64,000 nucleotides of DNA from Epiperipatus broadwayi (GCA_028023455.1 JAQFVV010006474.1:308001-372000); one strand, 5' to 3'; shown: positions 45,519 through 58,373, counted from the first letter of the stretch. Notes: a model not told the origin generated them from the letters alone. Made by a program: numbers and translations.

Positions 45519-45710
45519 TTATAAATATCTTGCAATATTAATATTATTTATGTTCTTTATTATTTTTGCAATGTTTTTTAACCCACTTTTGACAGTTTCG
45601 ATTGCTCTAGCAGTCTTCTTCAGAACTTACAGTAAATAGAGAACATAAATGATATTAATATTGTAGGGTTTTGGCAGTGCAATAAGAAAGATAAAGTTAT
45701 AAATATCTTG
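45519..45710 (-). mobile_element. 164 bp hammerhead-like element inserted in RTE copy 2
   Basis: ttataaatatcttg occurs at 45519-45532 and 45697-45710, an exact 14 bp target-site duplication. Removing the 164 bp restores colinearity with the other RTE copies. The insert has near-terminal inverted arms, 45533-45561 and 45635-45663 (27 of 29 paired). Between them, on the minus strand, is a hammerhead-like core. It has no coding capacity. Its size fits small non-autonomous retroelements carrying hammerheads (retrozymes), but no tandem dimer is present. Confidence 0.78.
45585..45630 (-). ncRNA. Hammerhead-like core in the 164 bp element
   Basis: Minus strand: CTGAAGA (45617-45623), then a stem II with GA-TC and TGC-GCA pairs around TAGA and one C-A mismatch, then GAAA (45596-45599). 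ACT and AGT could make a three-pair stem III, but residue 17 would be G, which is not tolerated, and stem I is weak. Confidence 0.5.
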
Positions 45711-46206
45711 ATTAGATTGTTAAATAGATGAATAATAGATAAAATTAATCATATAATTAGTTGGATAGAGAATTAAAAATAACTTAGTATTCAAAAAAAA
45801 TTATGCCTCCTATTTAAAAAAAGAAAGTTTTAATAGATGTATTTTGTGATCTTACTTTTAGATATGAGAAATGGAAACTTGACAGAAGAGCAATGCAAAG
45901 AGTTTTGATCACTCAATAAAGTGTGATGTGATATATTTAGGAGCAACAATAAATTAAAAATACAATATACTGGTGAAAAAACAAACAGGAATTACTGTCA
46001 TTATACAAGAATTAAGAGAGTGAGATGGGATTAAGCTGGACTGGACATATTTTTAAAAAAAATGATAATAAATGAATAATGAAAGTTATAAAACAAAAGT
46101 CATGAATATTTTGTACAGTTATGTGGAAAAAAGGTACTATATATCAGTGAAACTGAATTTAATTTGAAAATATCTTTAATCTATAGTGGATCAATAATGT
46201 AGGAAT

Positions 46207-46321
46207 ATACATTATAAATATAGGGGATTTGATCATAGACTTTCAAGCATTTTTCAACAATCCACACTGATATACATTGATAAATAATCACCAATATACA
46301 TATTTTATGCTAAACCAGCAC
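46207..46321 (-). repeat. Family A repeat, copy 6 (truncated at the hammerhead)
   Basis: The reverse complement begins inside hammerhead stem II (GCTGGTTTAGC) and runs through the tail. It adjoins copy 7 in opposite orientation. Confidence 0.65.
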
Positions 46322-46720
46322 AACATGAGGGGTCAGAATGATTTGAGGTCAACATAGGCATGGAAATGATATTGGCAAGCATGGGATTTGTACTTTCCAT
46401 CATCAGATTTTCAATAGAATGAATGGCTGAAAAGTTGGAGATTGGAGTAGATTGAAGCCTTTCCATTAAAGTATAAAGATTTGCTATCTTAATATAAACT
46501 GAGCACTGACTATATATGTGTATGTGGCGGGGAGATGATAATCTGGACCAACCGATGAGTGCTGGTTTAGCGCAAAATACTTTTATTGATGATTATTTGT
46601 CTTTTCTACATGTGTGTGGTCATGTATATCAGTCGTATGAGATAGTGTGGATAGTTGAAAGGTGCTTGAAAGTCTGTGTTCAAATCCCCTATATTTACAA
46701 TTAAGTTCCAGGTATATAAG
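46322..46720 (+). repeat. Family A repeat, copy 7
   Basis: Long copy with upstream blocks (catgaggggtcagaatgatt, ccatcatcagattttcaata), the hammerhead at 46547-46590 and a clear tail (gaaagtctgtgttcaaatcc). Sequence after the tail (aatgcctgtattt) resembles that after the first tail at 656, consistent with multimer units. Confidence 0.72.
46547..46590 (+). ncRNA. Type I hammerhead motif, family A copy 7 (core mutated)
   Basis: ACCAA (46547-46551) with TTGAT (46586-46590), core CCGATGA (46552-46558), stem II GTGCT with AGCGC, then AAAA. Upstream AGAT-GATA-AATC and downstream GATTAT preserve the outer stem I. U4 and G12 changes predict no cleavage. Confidence 0.65.
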
Positions 46721-47184
46721 AATGCCTGTATTTCATATCTTTGAATATATATTATACAAACTTTTTTACAATTATTAAAGTTAGTTTCTAAATCTTTGGT
46801 TCCATTTGAATTTATATTAAAAGCTGCATTCATTTTTAAGTTTAAGGCAAGTTGTTTATAAATATTTTCAGAAAACTAATATTAATAAAGTCTACAATAT
46901 TTTGAAAATAATAATAGATCAGTGATAGGAAAATTGCTATAATTCAAAAAGCAAAAAATATTTTGAAGAATTAAAAAAGTCAATTAATCTATTTTTCTGT
47001 AAAAGTGGCCTTTAGCTATAATTAATTAAACAAGTCATTTATCAACTCATTATTTTTAGCAAAATGTATTAAAGATATATATAAATAATGAAAATTATTT
47101 AGAAAGAAACTGTGGGCATTATTTGAAAATTTATTTAAATGACAGATTGGAAATCTGATTGTAAACTTGGAACATGAGCGCCCT

Positions 47185-47272
47185 CTACTTTTATTTGTAA
47201 AAGCCGAAGAAAATTCGTTTTTTTTTATTTTTTAGTGCAATTATCTGAATATAAAGTGTTTATTTATTCTTT
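47185..47272. repeat. Dispersed repeat shared with 4195-4290
   Basis: tgtaaaagccgaagaaaatt followed by ttttttagtgca and gtgtttatttat, as at 4195-4290. Confidence 0.45.
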
Positions 47273-47339
47273 CCATATTATTTATTTTGGATACTTTTTA
47301 GTTTTATGTAATTCCAGAAATTAAAGTGAAGAAAATTTG

Positions 47340-47545
47340 GTATTTTGGTATTACTCCTGCTTTGACATACTACTCTTGTGACATATTATTCTAAGTTTGC
47401 GATATGTTTAAAATAATGCCTCCAAGGATGTGTGGACAAATTTAATTGATTAAATTTGTCAACAAATCCTGTGGAAACATTATTTTAAACATATCACAAA
47501 CTTAGAATAATCTGTCACAGGGGTAATATATTATACCACATGTAA
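47340..47545. repeat. Fold-back element with ~70-100 bp arms
   Basis: tgtgacatattattctaag at about 47375 onwards is mirrored by cttagaataatctgtcaca at about 47500. The inner arms, ending in acaaattta and taaatttgt, meet at attgat (47448-47453). The outer part (ggtattactcctg / caggggtaatat) extends the pairing. A MITE-like hairpin element is likely. Confidence 0.72.
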
Positions 47546-50500
47546 TTACCAAACTTCAAATCTATAAAAAAAAAATTGACAGATATGTTCATTATGGAAA
47601 AATAAAAAACACATTGTGATGTTTTAATATTTTTGTGACTTTTTATTATGGAATTGTGTCCTGTTATAGCCATTCATCCTTCTCTCAGCCTAATATGACA
47701 CTTTGCATGGCAATAACTGCCCAGCATGTGTAATACCAAACTTCATATCTAAAAAAATCTTTATTTCCAATGATAGGGAGATATATTCATTATGGGGAAA
47801 AAGAAAAATATGGAAAAGAACCCTGAAATGTTTTTAAATGTGAACTGTAACAAAGTTTTTGCTTTACTTTTTTTAAATTTAAAAAAACAAAAAGCAAACA
47901 GTAAGATAACGTTTTAGCTTTATTTAAAAGTGACAAACTTTAAGTTTAACATTATACTTTAAATTTAAAAAAAAAAAAAACATATATAAAGGTTTAATTA
48001 GGGGGAATTTGACCCAGACTTTCCACTCTAATTACATCCAGGTTAAGTATATATACTAAACTTGTATTTAAATATTATATAAAGGTTTAGCAAATAAAAA
48101 TATCACAAATATATAGAATTTTAGCTCTAAATGTATTTTTAAACTGATAAGTATTACAATCATATTATGTTGAACATATGTGGGTGTGGAAATGGTCACT
48201 CGAACATATATGATAAAATAATTCAGAGGGAATCTTACTTCAACAAACATTTATTACAAGACACATTCTTTTACAAACACATCTATGATGATTCACTTTA
48301 ATTTCACATTAACCACAAGCTTGACTAAATAACATTTAAATTACATAAATCCTATACACTTAATATTTGGAGGGTCTTCCTCTTATCTGTTATTTCAATA
48401 GTATTTATAATTCTAGCTACTAAATTACAAACAATACGAAATAATTATATATTTACGTACCAATGCTTATATCATATATTCTAATTCTGTGCTCTCAATG
48501 AACTAAGAAACAGTATCAAATAATCAACTACTGCCATTGAAATTATTTCCGTATGCGTATAAATCTATATTTACTGTATGAAATTAAGTGATAATTTTAT
48601 TAAAATTAGCATTAAATAAAGCAAAATTTTTGTAATCCAATATTACATTTATACCGGGAGGATGAATTGTCAGTAATAATAATAAATGAAATAATGATAA
48701 TGGGGGTAATATGATTTGACAAGCTACTTAGAACTTACAATTCCAACGATGATCTTTTTCCATATCTTTAAATTTATCATATCTCCGAATGTGTGCGCAT
48801 TTATAAATTTACAATCATAACGCATTTATTGATTACATTTTCTATCGGTTTACTTGCGGAATGAATAAACTTTACAATACAGATGGGACAATGAGCCAAT
48901 CATTAAATTATTAATCCAATTTCAAGTATATTACAGAAATCACTAAAATCTTTATTTGAAATAACTAACATACAACATAACGATAAATACGTGGAATGCA
49001 GAGGGAGAGCAAAATAATATCAAATAAATATTTACATATGTGCGCGTGGGGGTTAATAAGACTTCAAAACATCAACTTCATTCATCAACGTAGTAACTAT
49101 CAACTTTTCTGACACAAATAGCGTGGAACTCAGCCAACTTATCACGAATAAATGAGGCATCTATCACTTCACTTTAAGGAATATAATCATCACATCATAT
49201 ACTAGCAAATAAGGAGATATACTACCACCCATGGCTTAATAGATAAATAAGTAAAATGGCATTACTCAATCCGAATAGCATGATCATCCTTTCAATCACC
49301 TCTCCACTCAAAAGCATAAATTTTCACGATCTTTAGCCACAGCACCAGCCGCTACCGATAAAAAACAAATAAGCATAAATTTAATCCTTATAAAATAGTT
49401 TCTGATAGCGAACACACACGCGAATATATGATCATGTATGAGATATTTTCAAAATGACATCAGACATTAAAATGTTATATTAGCATTAATTAAATTAGAA
49501 ATGAATCTAATATCTATGAAAATTTATGAACATCGAATTTCAGATTAGCGTAAATACTATCAAGTAAGCCTGACCATTCGGCAATACTGGCATAAATATT
49601 TTCATGTATCTATTTATTATTACCAACTAATGAATAAAGATAAAGCATACAATTTTCACCAATAATATAAGCACGGGAATAAATAATATTTTACATAATA
49701 GAACGAAAGAAAATAATACCATTTTGGTATAACTTATACCACATCTCCAAGACATTCTAGAGGAGATAGGCATATAAATACATAATAATAACAAGCCAAA
49801 TTAATATCAAATTAAACATAAAAGATAAATAAATAAATAAATAAATAGATCTATATATCTGTCATATGCAATAGAAGAAAAGCATATCAAACCTTCTGTC
49901 ATTAAAATAACAGTTCCCTCTTTATTTTTTTTTAGTTCATGCTTGAAACTTCAAAAGCAAAACGTACGTGTAGCTTACGATGATAAGATCAATAAACAAA
50001 CATTAAAACATATAAACATTACTCCTGCAGGATAAATATGAATTTGGAAAAACAGCAATAACCTCCAATGTTCTTAGGGCATCCTAATAGACATTATAAA
50101 CTGCTTTGGCACATATTTGAATCATTTTTTTTATATATATAAACTTTATACGGCTCAGCACAATCATCCAAATAAATGTTGATGATTCATGCTAATTCAA
50201 CTTTGTTTTGCCTAAAATTTTCAACATTTAATACATTTAAGACAATTAAGATCGGGGTTATTTGGTCATCCATGTTTATACACATTTCTGATAAATAAGT
50301 ATTAAATATCCTTAAGTCATGCATTCTATCACTCATTTATAAGTGTGAATGGTAAGGTAATTTAGTATACATAATTATTCCAATAATGTAAAATATTAGA
50401 ATAAATAATTTCTTTTTTCAGCCTTATTTTACACAATAAAAATAGAAAACTTATCAAATGAGAGTGAATAAGATATTGCATTATACAGTTCAGCATAATT

Positions 50501-53330
50501 TTTCCAATTATTATCATTATTGTTAATTTATGTAATTCCAGTGTAAATTATAAATAAGTTATAGCAAAATTTTATTAGCAATTTTTCTATATAATATCCA
50601 TGCAGTATGAATAAAAGCAAATTCAAATTGTTAGTCGATAAAAGTTGGAACTGGTGTACCTTTAAATGTTTAGCCTTCCATATTGGAAAATTCTATCCTG
50701 TATCCTTCACAATTACATGTTAGTATTAATGTTTAAGTAGTATGAGAGAAGTTTCCTTAGTAAAAGGAAATAGTAGAGGATTCAATGAAAATATTAAGTT
50801 TACTTGTTTTATTATATTTCTTTTTTTTTTTTTTGAAAAATATTTCACCTTCTCTAAAACTTTTCTGAAGTCTTCTGTCTACTTAGCCATGCCTCTTTTT
50901 TATAGTTAAAATGAGACCAACAATATGCAAGAATTTATTGCTTATAAAAAAAAATATTAGGAATAGAATATTGAGAAAAAATATTAAATTACAAATACTA
51001 ACTAATAATAAATAAAATAAATAATATTTACATTTTCAAATGAAACATTTTATGCAATAAATAAATATTAATAAACAAAATCATATTAACTGATGGTGTG
51101 TGTTTGTGTGCATCTGTCTTTCCATTAATCCAGAGATCTATTAATGACTGAGCTATTAGCAATTTCTATGGCAAATAAATAATGTTATTGCAAGATGGAT
51201 ATTCTGAGTGATAATTAGAAATATGAATGAGGTATGAAGTATGAGATGATGTGAATGGACATGCACCCACATATACAAGTTAGATCTTGGAATGGCAATG
51301 AACAATAAATTAGAAAATTAATGAATAAGCACTCATTAGCCTTACAGACAAACAATACTTATTTCCACTAGTTTAGCTTTCATATCAACAATTTCGATAC
51401 AATACATCCCTTCTGCTACTATTAGAGATACATAAAAAAATTTTAATGATTGGTACATTCCAACTAACACCCTAAGAACTTTTCAACCGAATAATACATT
51501 AAGTTATATCACAATTCATTTTTTTCTTATTAGGTACGCCTGATCACTATTGGCACAATGTGAACTTCATGCATAATTTGTTTTCTATTAACAAAGTTAG
51601 TTGTTAAATATTTGTTCAATTGTAGAATAATTACACTATTTCATTATTTAAATTTTTATATGCTTATTATTTTACTGTAATACCTTAATGATATTGTACA
51701 TTATTATATACATACTATACAGTTCAATCTTTAGAGGTTAAACATTTACATTGCATGTATTTATAAAAATAAATTTTACATTTTTATATTTACATTGTTC
51801 ATTTGATAAATGTTTAGATGCCATGACATACCACACCTTGCAACTTTTTTCCAGTTGATGGTAGTTATCTTCCACTAGAATAGATAACATGTTTTTAGGC
51901 ATTTTCCAAATAGAGCTGTCATTTAAACAGATATTTTAAGTAGTATTGAACAGTCATTATAATGAAATTTGTCAAGAATTAAATATCTTGGTAATATCTT
52001 TTTAAAATCTTATGTGTTTTTATTGTTTAGCTTATTGGATTTGGACTGTCATGTATTTGAGTAACATTATGAATGAATTAAGAACTTCTCCCTAAATATC
52101 AAACACCACAACAATCCAAATTCAAGGGAAAATGGATTAGTAAAACATGTAAAAAAACTAATATTAGTATTTAAAAAAGCATCCATTAAAAATACTTAAC
52201 ACAGCACCAAAATCAATCCCATGTTATCATATTTCACTCTGACATTTTACACTCGCATATACTGAATATATTGTGATCATACTTCTAAAATATCACTGAT
52301 AAATATAATTATCTATTATATAATCGATGTTCAACATATTGCAGAATTACTGCAATTATTCTGAGGCAATATTTGTTGAATAAGTTTATTTTAGATTAAA
52401 TTGTTCATAGTAATGGGTCATTTTTACATAAATTAGAATATTTAGAGGAAAGTGATTAGGAAATCTAAGCATATTCATTTACATATAAATTTTATAATTG
52501 ACACTGTAATATAAATGCCAGTATGTTTAGTTTAGCACAATGGGAAAAATATAATATATAATATATATTTTAGTAATTGACACTAGACAAAGTAAAAGAT
52601 TAATACTCTCATATTTAATTGTTCTACATTGTGACAGATGTATTGTTCTCCCTGGTGAGAGATTTGCAAACTTTCAATATTTTATTTTAGTATTGAACTG
52701 TTATTTTACATTAGATTATAATAGATTGAACATGATTTGGTAGTAATATATGTTTACAAATTAAATAATTTCTAAAAAAATTATATATAAACTTTGCAAA
52801 TATTGAAAAAAATAAGATTATGAGAAAAACAAAGAATTGTTATATCATCCAATGATCGCAAGTTGTTGCTAAAACCAATGAAATCTTTTTTATTGACATT
52901 TGTTTTTGAAATCTAATTGAATAGGCATCAATATCTGATACATTTATCAAATTATGCTTTAAAATGTTATATTTTTGATACTTTTTTTATATTGCAGTAT
53001 ATTCTAACAAACTGTCAGTGATAATATATTTGCAACCAGTTTGAAAAAGCATGCCTTTCAGAATGATATGATTGCTATTATATATATATATTTTTAAAAA
53101 AATAAATGCTATATGTATGAAATGGGTAATCATGTATACTTTTCATTTTTACCAATATTACACAGTTATTATCCTGACATAATCATAAATCTTAATCAGC
53201 TTTGCAGAAACATTTTCTCAAAGTAATTGCACAAAGCATGTAAAAAATTGATAACAATGAGGACATATATCACATAGGATTTTTTTTTATGCAACTGCAC
53301 TTTTGATTTTTTGGTACAAGTATCAATGCC
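47546..53330. other. Featureless AT-rich DNA
   Basis: Almost 6 kb without LINE, PLE, SINE or hammerhead signatures and without any supported reading frame. An AAAT run occurs near 49830-49850 and a T run near 50820. A short repeat of nearby sequence (accaaacttca, atatattcattatgg) recurs at 47555-47600 and 47725-47785. This may be single-copy intergenic or intronic DNA. Confidence 0.45.
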
Positions 53331-54071
53331 AGTACAGGTCACTAGATGGCACTGTTTCTAGTCAAAAACATTGAAATATAATGTTACCTGACCACAACGT
53401 ATTAATAAATATCATCATCTTTGTTCTTACGTTTTTTTGACATGTTATTAAAGAACTAATTTTTGGGGGGCATATTATTAAAGAACTGATGAAATATTGT
53501 GCTTGACCCTTGTACCAATAAAAATGTACTGATAAAAAGACTTTTTTTAGAATTAAAATATCAGAATAAAATATAAATGAATTTCTTGATTTAAAAAAAT
53601 AATTAATGAAATGGCTGTACCTGTAAGTTGATATCAGCACTTTTTTCCGATTTTAGTTCTGCATGCATTGGATAAAAACACTGATTAAATATAAAATATT
53701 TGCAATAAGAATATTTATCTAACAATGGAGTGATCTGGAAATCTCAACATTTTTATTTAATTATTATAATAGCAACACTGCGCTCCTCTTGATTAAGTGT
53801 TTTTGTGCAAGGCACAATTTGCACCCCCACAGATGGAATCCCTGATAATAATGTATTTAAAGAAATCACTTATCAATAAACTTTTCAAGTGGTCACTCAA
53901 GTGCTATGGTTAGCCTTAAAAATAAATGGCAAAACCAAGGCTGAAGACTATAAACGTTCGTTGATAATTGATTTGTTTATATAATTCATAAATTATTTTC
54001 AATAAGTTTACTTTGTTATATATTTAAGTTAAGATGCACTTACTTTTTCTATTGGAAAAAAGGTTTGTATG

Positions 54072-54077
<6 letters not shown>
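53331..54077. other. Intergenic DNA
   Basis: No gene. A 92-codon minus-strand frame (53362-53640) shows no domain. Confidence 0.4.

Positions 54078-54099
<22 letters not shown>
54078..54099. repeat. (TTG)n microsatellite
   Basis: About seven TTG units. Confidence 0.93.
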
Positions 54100-54102
<3 letters not shown>

Positions 54103-54739
54103 AATGCTAAATCGATTTATCTGTAACATTTAGTTTGTCCTATATCTAAATGAATTTATCTGATCATATTTTAAAACCACTTATTTCTCTTTAAAAAATT
54201 ACCTTTTGTTTTTAGGTATGATTAAACTGTGTATTAACGAGAAATTTATTCTGATTCTTATTATTTATTATTTATGTACTAACAAGAAATAAATTTGTTA
54301 ATTGGCTCGAAGGCATCAAACCATTCTTTTATTATATATAATGAGTTCAATTCTTTTCAATTAAGTTAAAGCAATGTTATTAATTCTTTTGAAGTAGAGA
54401 TGTTCTTCGTAACAAACAATGTTCAATTGTTTCAGATATTAATAATAAGTCTAATTATGTAAGTTTATTTACTTTTAGCTTTTGAAAACTATAAATAGTT
54501 TATCTATTTACTTATTGTTGTTTTTTTTTTTTACTGCAGTAAACATTGATTATTAAATGACATTTAAAATTTTAATATTATTTAAAAACTTTAATACACA
54601 AAGCCTATGAAAACATTTATGTACACGGTTCAATTGAAAATATTATTATATATATAAATAATTAAAACTGCTGAAGCGGATCTGAAGATATTGTTAAAAA
54701 AAGTAATAACAGATAAACTCTTGAAGTTTTTAAATCATA

Positions 54740-54925
54740 TTTTATAAAATTTTAAAAGACCTAAACAAAGACCTTGAGTGAAATAAATGGTGACATTAAG
54801 AAAGTTTACCGGATTGATGTGGAAAAGAAAGATTTTGGAGCAGAAAATTTGGATTAAACTTGGAAAGACTCACTGTGGATCAATAATGTTTAAAAATGAC
54901 GACGATGATAAAAAATAAACAGTCT
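54740..54925 (+). mobile_element. RTE LINE 3'-end fragment
   Basis: aaaagacctaaacaaagacc, tgatgtggaaaagaaagatt and tggattaaacttgg match the last ~190 bp of the RTE in order, ending in gacgacgatgat, a decayed tail. Confidence 0.82.
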
Positions 54926-56737
54926 TTAAATGTTCAATATCTCCTCATCAAAAAGTCTCCATTAGAAAAATAAGAAGAAGAAACGTTATTTCTACATCAC
55001 CCTTGCGATTTCATGAGTGAAGGATTTGAAGATTTTCACCATTGTTTTAATCTTCAAACATAATTAACTAGATATCCATTTACTGATCTGAAAAAAAAAT
55101 CCTAAATCTAATTGAAATCTGATTTTTTTTTTTTTTTAATTTTAATTTAATCTGGATTTGAATAAACTATGAACAACAGGCAAATACAAAATCACTGTCA
55201 CAAGATATTTGTATATCATAATACAAATATTGATAATAATAACCCATCTATGTAATCATGGGAATGGTATTCCTGCATTGTGTATATCAATGTTTGTCAC
55301 ATGCAAACGGAATTCATCTTATGTTTATGGAGGTAATTCTAACAATCGACAGTGGTTTATAGACATAAACAGAACAGGAAAGTTTATTATTGGTTAAGTA
55401 TATACCTTGACAGTCTATCATTTGAGTATAGTACATTATTTAAAAAAAAAATTCATTTATAAAGACATCATAGCAGGTAAAAGTTCAGGAAGACATAAGA
55501 GTTTCATCACAATTGCTACTAGAGGTCAGCTAAGACATGCCATCCTAAACTTTTGATAGGCATCAAAATCAAACCCATCCTTTGTAAAAATATCAGAGCG
55601 ATCTTGGACAAATTTCCTATGCATTTGTGAAAGAATAACTATCCATTATTCATCATTATTACTACCAAAGTTCTGTGGAGAATAATTAGCCTGCATCAAG
55701 ACTGAATCATTGGAATGTTTGAAGCCAAATCTCTTAACTCATTTTGAAAATTTTATTGAAGTTATGTTGACATATAAATTTATAATATTAGATGTACTTT
55801 TAACAAAATATTTAAATTTGGCCATGTAAATTTGTTGTAATAATTTTAAATCCACTTAAATCCATCAATTCCATTTTGATATTCAAATATATGATGATTA
55901 ACTTTTTGTAATTGTGTTACAATTTCAATATTTTCTTGTTATAAATATGTATATGATGTTGCATTAAACTAATATATATATTCAAAATATGAACATATCA
56001 TAAAAATATCTTTTAAAAAAATTATAATAAAATAATAAAAATCATATGCAACATATATATAAATATATAAAACCAAACCTGTCTATTTGTAGTAGATGAA
56101 ACCATGGTTGTGAAAGGATTTTGGTAAAATTTTTAAATTTAATCTAGTATTGTATTGTTTTATGGTTTTCATATAAATATATGTATATTAATAATAAGTA
56201 CGTATAAAAAGCCTTTTTCAACACATGATTTTATGTTTTTACAAATGTTTAACATCTATTTTAATTTTAACTAATTATTGCAGATAGAACACCATCTAGT
56301 GTTCTGTAATGGAAGCAAAATAACAATAAATAAAGTGTCAGTAAAATAGAATAAAATTTTTAGATAGAGAACCAATATAACTTCAAAGAATTGACTCTCT
56401 GTCATAACAATATACACAATAAATAATACATACATTATACAACTTATATATCATCATATATGATTTTCAATTCATTTTTAATTTACCAATTGTTAACTAA
56501 ATTTATTGAAGTTTTATAAATATTTATACAATTAATTAAGTTATGCTTAATATACTGTTTTGTATATTTGTTTGTTTTTTTGGCTCTTCAATGTAATTTA
56601 AAGGTTTGATAGTTTTGTAGCAATTATTCTTTTTTTGAAAAATATTTAATTTATGTTTATTTTTTAAATTATTATACTGTTGATAATGTATTTTACAAAT
56701 ATCTATCTTAGTGTTGAGTTTTTACACTTTATCCATT
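54926..56737. other. AT-rich intergenic DNA
   Basis: Nothing coding. The block at 56095-56160 is related to the fold-back at 27884-28005. Confidence 0.45.
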
Positions 56738-56905
56738 GGTCATACATATGTGTTTGGAAGGAAATAAAATATATAAAAGTATCCACTAGGTTGGCATTTT
56801 TCTGAACTTAATGGAAAAGTAATGGATGACATGGTCATACATATGTATGAAAGGGAATAAACTTTATAAAAGCATCCAGTAGGTTCACATTTTGATGGAT
56901 GACAT
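56738..56905. repeat. Two-copy tandem repeat, 95 bp period
   Basis: ggtcatacatatgtgt at 56738 recurs as ggtcatacatatgtat at 56833, each followed by tataaaag-atcca-taggtt. Confidence 0.8.
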
Positions 56906-57364
56906 AATCAATGTGCAATACTGTATGACTAAAAATGCCATAGATATAAAGTGCTAAACAAGCACAAACAATAGAAATATAGATGTTATTTAATTTTGAT
57001 AATCTCACCAGATAGTAATCTTTCATTTTTGTTTTGTTTAGATTGCAGAAATCAATACTTTATTGATACTTTGTATGATCTCTCATCATTATCACAATTG
57101 GCAATGTCACCTTGAGTTAGACAGTCACATCTACATTATTTTCCACATTACAAATATTTTCAGGAATATATAAAATAATGCACCAAACTGTAGAAATTGT
57201 AGTATTTCAATATTATATTATCAAAATCAATATATGACCTGCATAATTTTACTCTCATTTTAAAATATTTTCTCGGTATTGAACCTTCTATATATACACA
57301 ATTAAGTAATTAAACATCACACAAATATGTTATTTGCCTACACCCTTTATATTACTTCAAAAGA

Positions 57365-57500
57365 CAACTTTTGATAAAAGAGTCATGTAAAATTTTGCTA
57401 GATATATTTCTGTGATTCAAACATGACATCATCAGTAGCCCAAAAAATCAACTGAGACTTCAGAAAGTACCCTCCTAATCTCTACTAAATATGTTTGCAA
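57365..57500 (-). repeat. Family C hammerhead repeat, minus-strand copy
   Basis: Shares with 57985-58110, in opposite orientation, the ordered strings cagttgatttt, gggcta, tgatgatgtca, gaaa and tagcaaaa. It consists mainly of the ribozyme and its extended stem I. Confidence 0.75.
57397..57439 (-). ncRNA. Type I hammerhead ribozyme, family C copy 1
   Basis: Minus strand. Stem I is GCTA (57436-57439) with TAGC (57397-57400). CTGATGA is at 57429-57435 and GAAA at 57407-57410, both canonical. Stem II is TGTCA with TCACA (one mismatch). After GAAA, TATA is closed by A-T, then C at position 17, with predicted cleavage between 57401 and 57400. Beyond GCTA, after a small internal loop, GATTTT pairs with AAAATTT, giving the extended stem I of natural hammerheads. 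This is the most canonical motif in the window. Confidence 0.83.
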
Positions 57501-57984
57501 AGTCCAGTGTGATCTTTAAAGTAGAATGCAAATTTAGTAGCAATTTAACCAAAAACTCTTTTATATTGCTTAATGTTATTAAATACAACCAACCTTACTT
57601 TTTAAATAAGCATTTAAATATGTAATTAATTAACTAAATCTCACATAAATGTGTAATAATGTTAATGTTATTTATTTAGACCTTCTATAAAAAAAAATTG
57701 ATCTTATAAACATGGAACATATGATGGAAGAAATCAACTAATTTCTTACTAGGCAGATATTTCTATCAATATAATATTATAAATAACATGGAAAATTAAT
57801 TGAAACTCCAAGAAACACAGTCATTACTATTTATATATGTGATAGTTAATTAATTAATTAGATATTTAAATGTATCTTTAAAATGAGTTTATTTAAAAGC
57901 TCTAACTTATTTAATAGTAATAAGCTGATATGAAAAAAGCCTTAATTAAATTTCATCTAAATTGTATTCAAGCTTTGAGATTAT

Positions 57985-58110
57985 GCTAAACTTTGTGAAT
58001 ATTTTAACTACTCAACTGATTTTGTGGGCTAATGATGATGTCAATTTCCATGATAGAAACATCATATGTTTAGCAAAAATTAATTGATATTTTCATCAAA
58101 TGCTGTCTAT
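57985..58110 (+). repeat. Family C hammerhead repeat, plus-strand copy
   Basis: Inverted relative to 57365-57500 at a distance of about 500 bases. The flanks differ, so the pair may be two insertions or remnants of the two ends of one element. Confidence 0.7.
58028..58074 (+). ncRNA. Type I hammerhead motif, family C copy 2 (C3 mutated)
   Basis: Stem I is GCTA (58028-58031) with TAGC (58071-58074), extended after an internal loop by CAACTGATTTT with AAAATTAATTG (10 of 11 paired counting one G-T). The core is ATGATGA (58032-58038), differing from CTGATGA only at C3. Stem II is TGTCA (58039-58043) with TGATA (58051-58055), five pairs including one G-T. GAAA is at 58056-58059. Stem III is ACAT with ATGT (four pairs) around CAT, then T at position 17. 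The C3 change should greatly reduce cleavage. Confidence 0.8.
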
Positions 58111-58373
58111 TAATATATTGTAAAACATTAACATTGCATATATATTTACATACATTATGCTATATTTGGAAATTTAATTGTGAGCTTCAATACAACCTTG
58201 GCAATGTACCTTGAAATCAGAATGATTGAAATATTTTTATGAGTAGAATCTCTGATAATTTAGAAACCACCTGGTGATGAAACAAATCTAAAATGCAATA
58301 ATTAAAATATGGAATTAAAAACCAAAAGTTAAGAAGAAAAATTTGATTTCCAAGAAAATATTTAGACTCACAG

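Larger units (their letters stand above)
43119..46205 (+). mobile_element. RTE LINE copy 2, old and heavily decayed
   Basis: Colinear with the RTE at 14159 from its leader (agtttcctattaactg) through endonuclease and RT to the 3' region (gtggatcaataatg). Many indels and stops break the protein. Recognisable strings include GKVPGSDEIIII near 44770. It carries the 164 bp insertion at 45533-45696. The TGA-rich tail is eroded. Confidence 0.88.
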
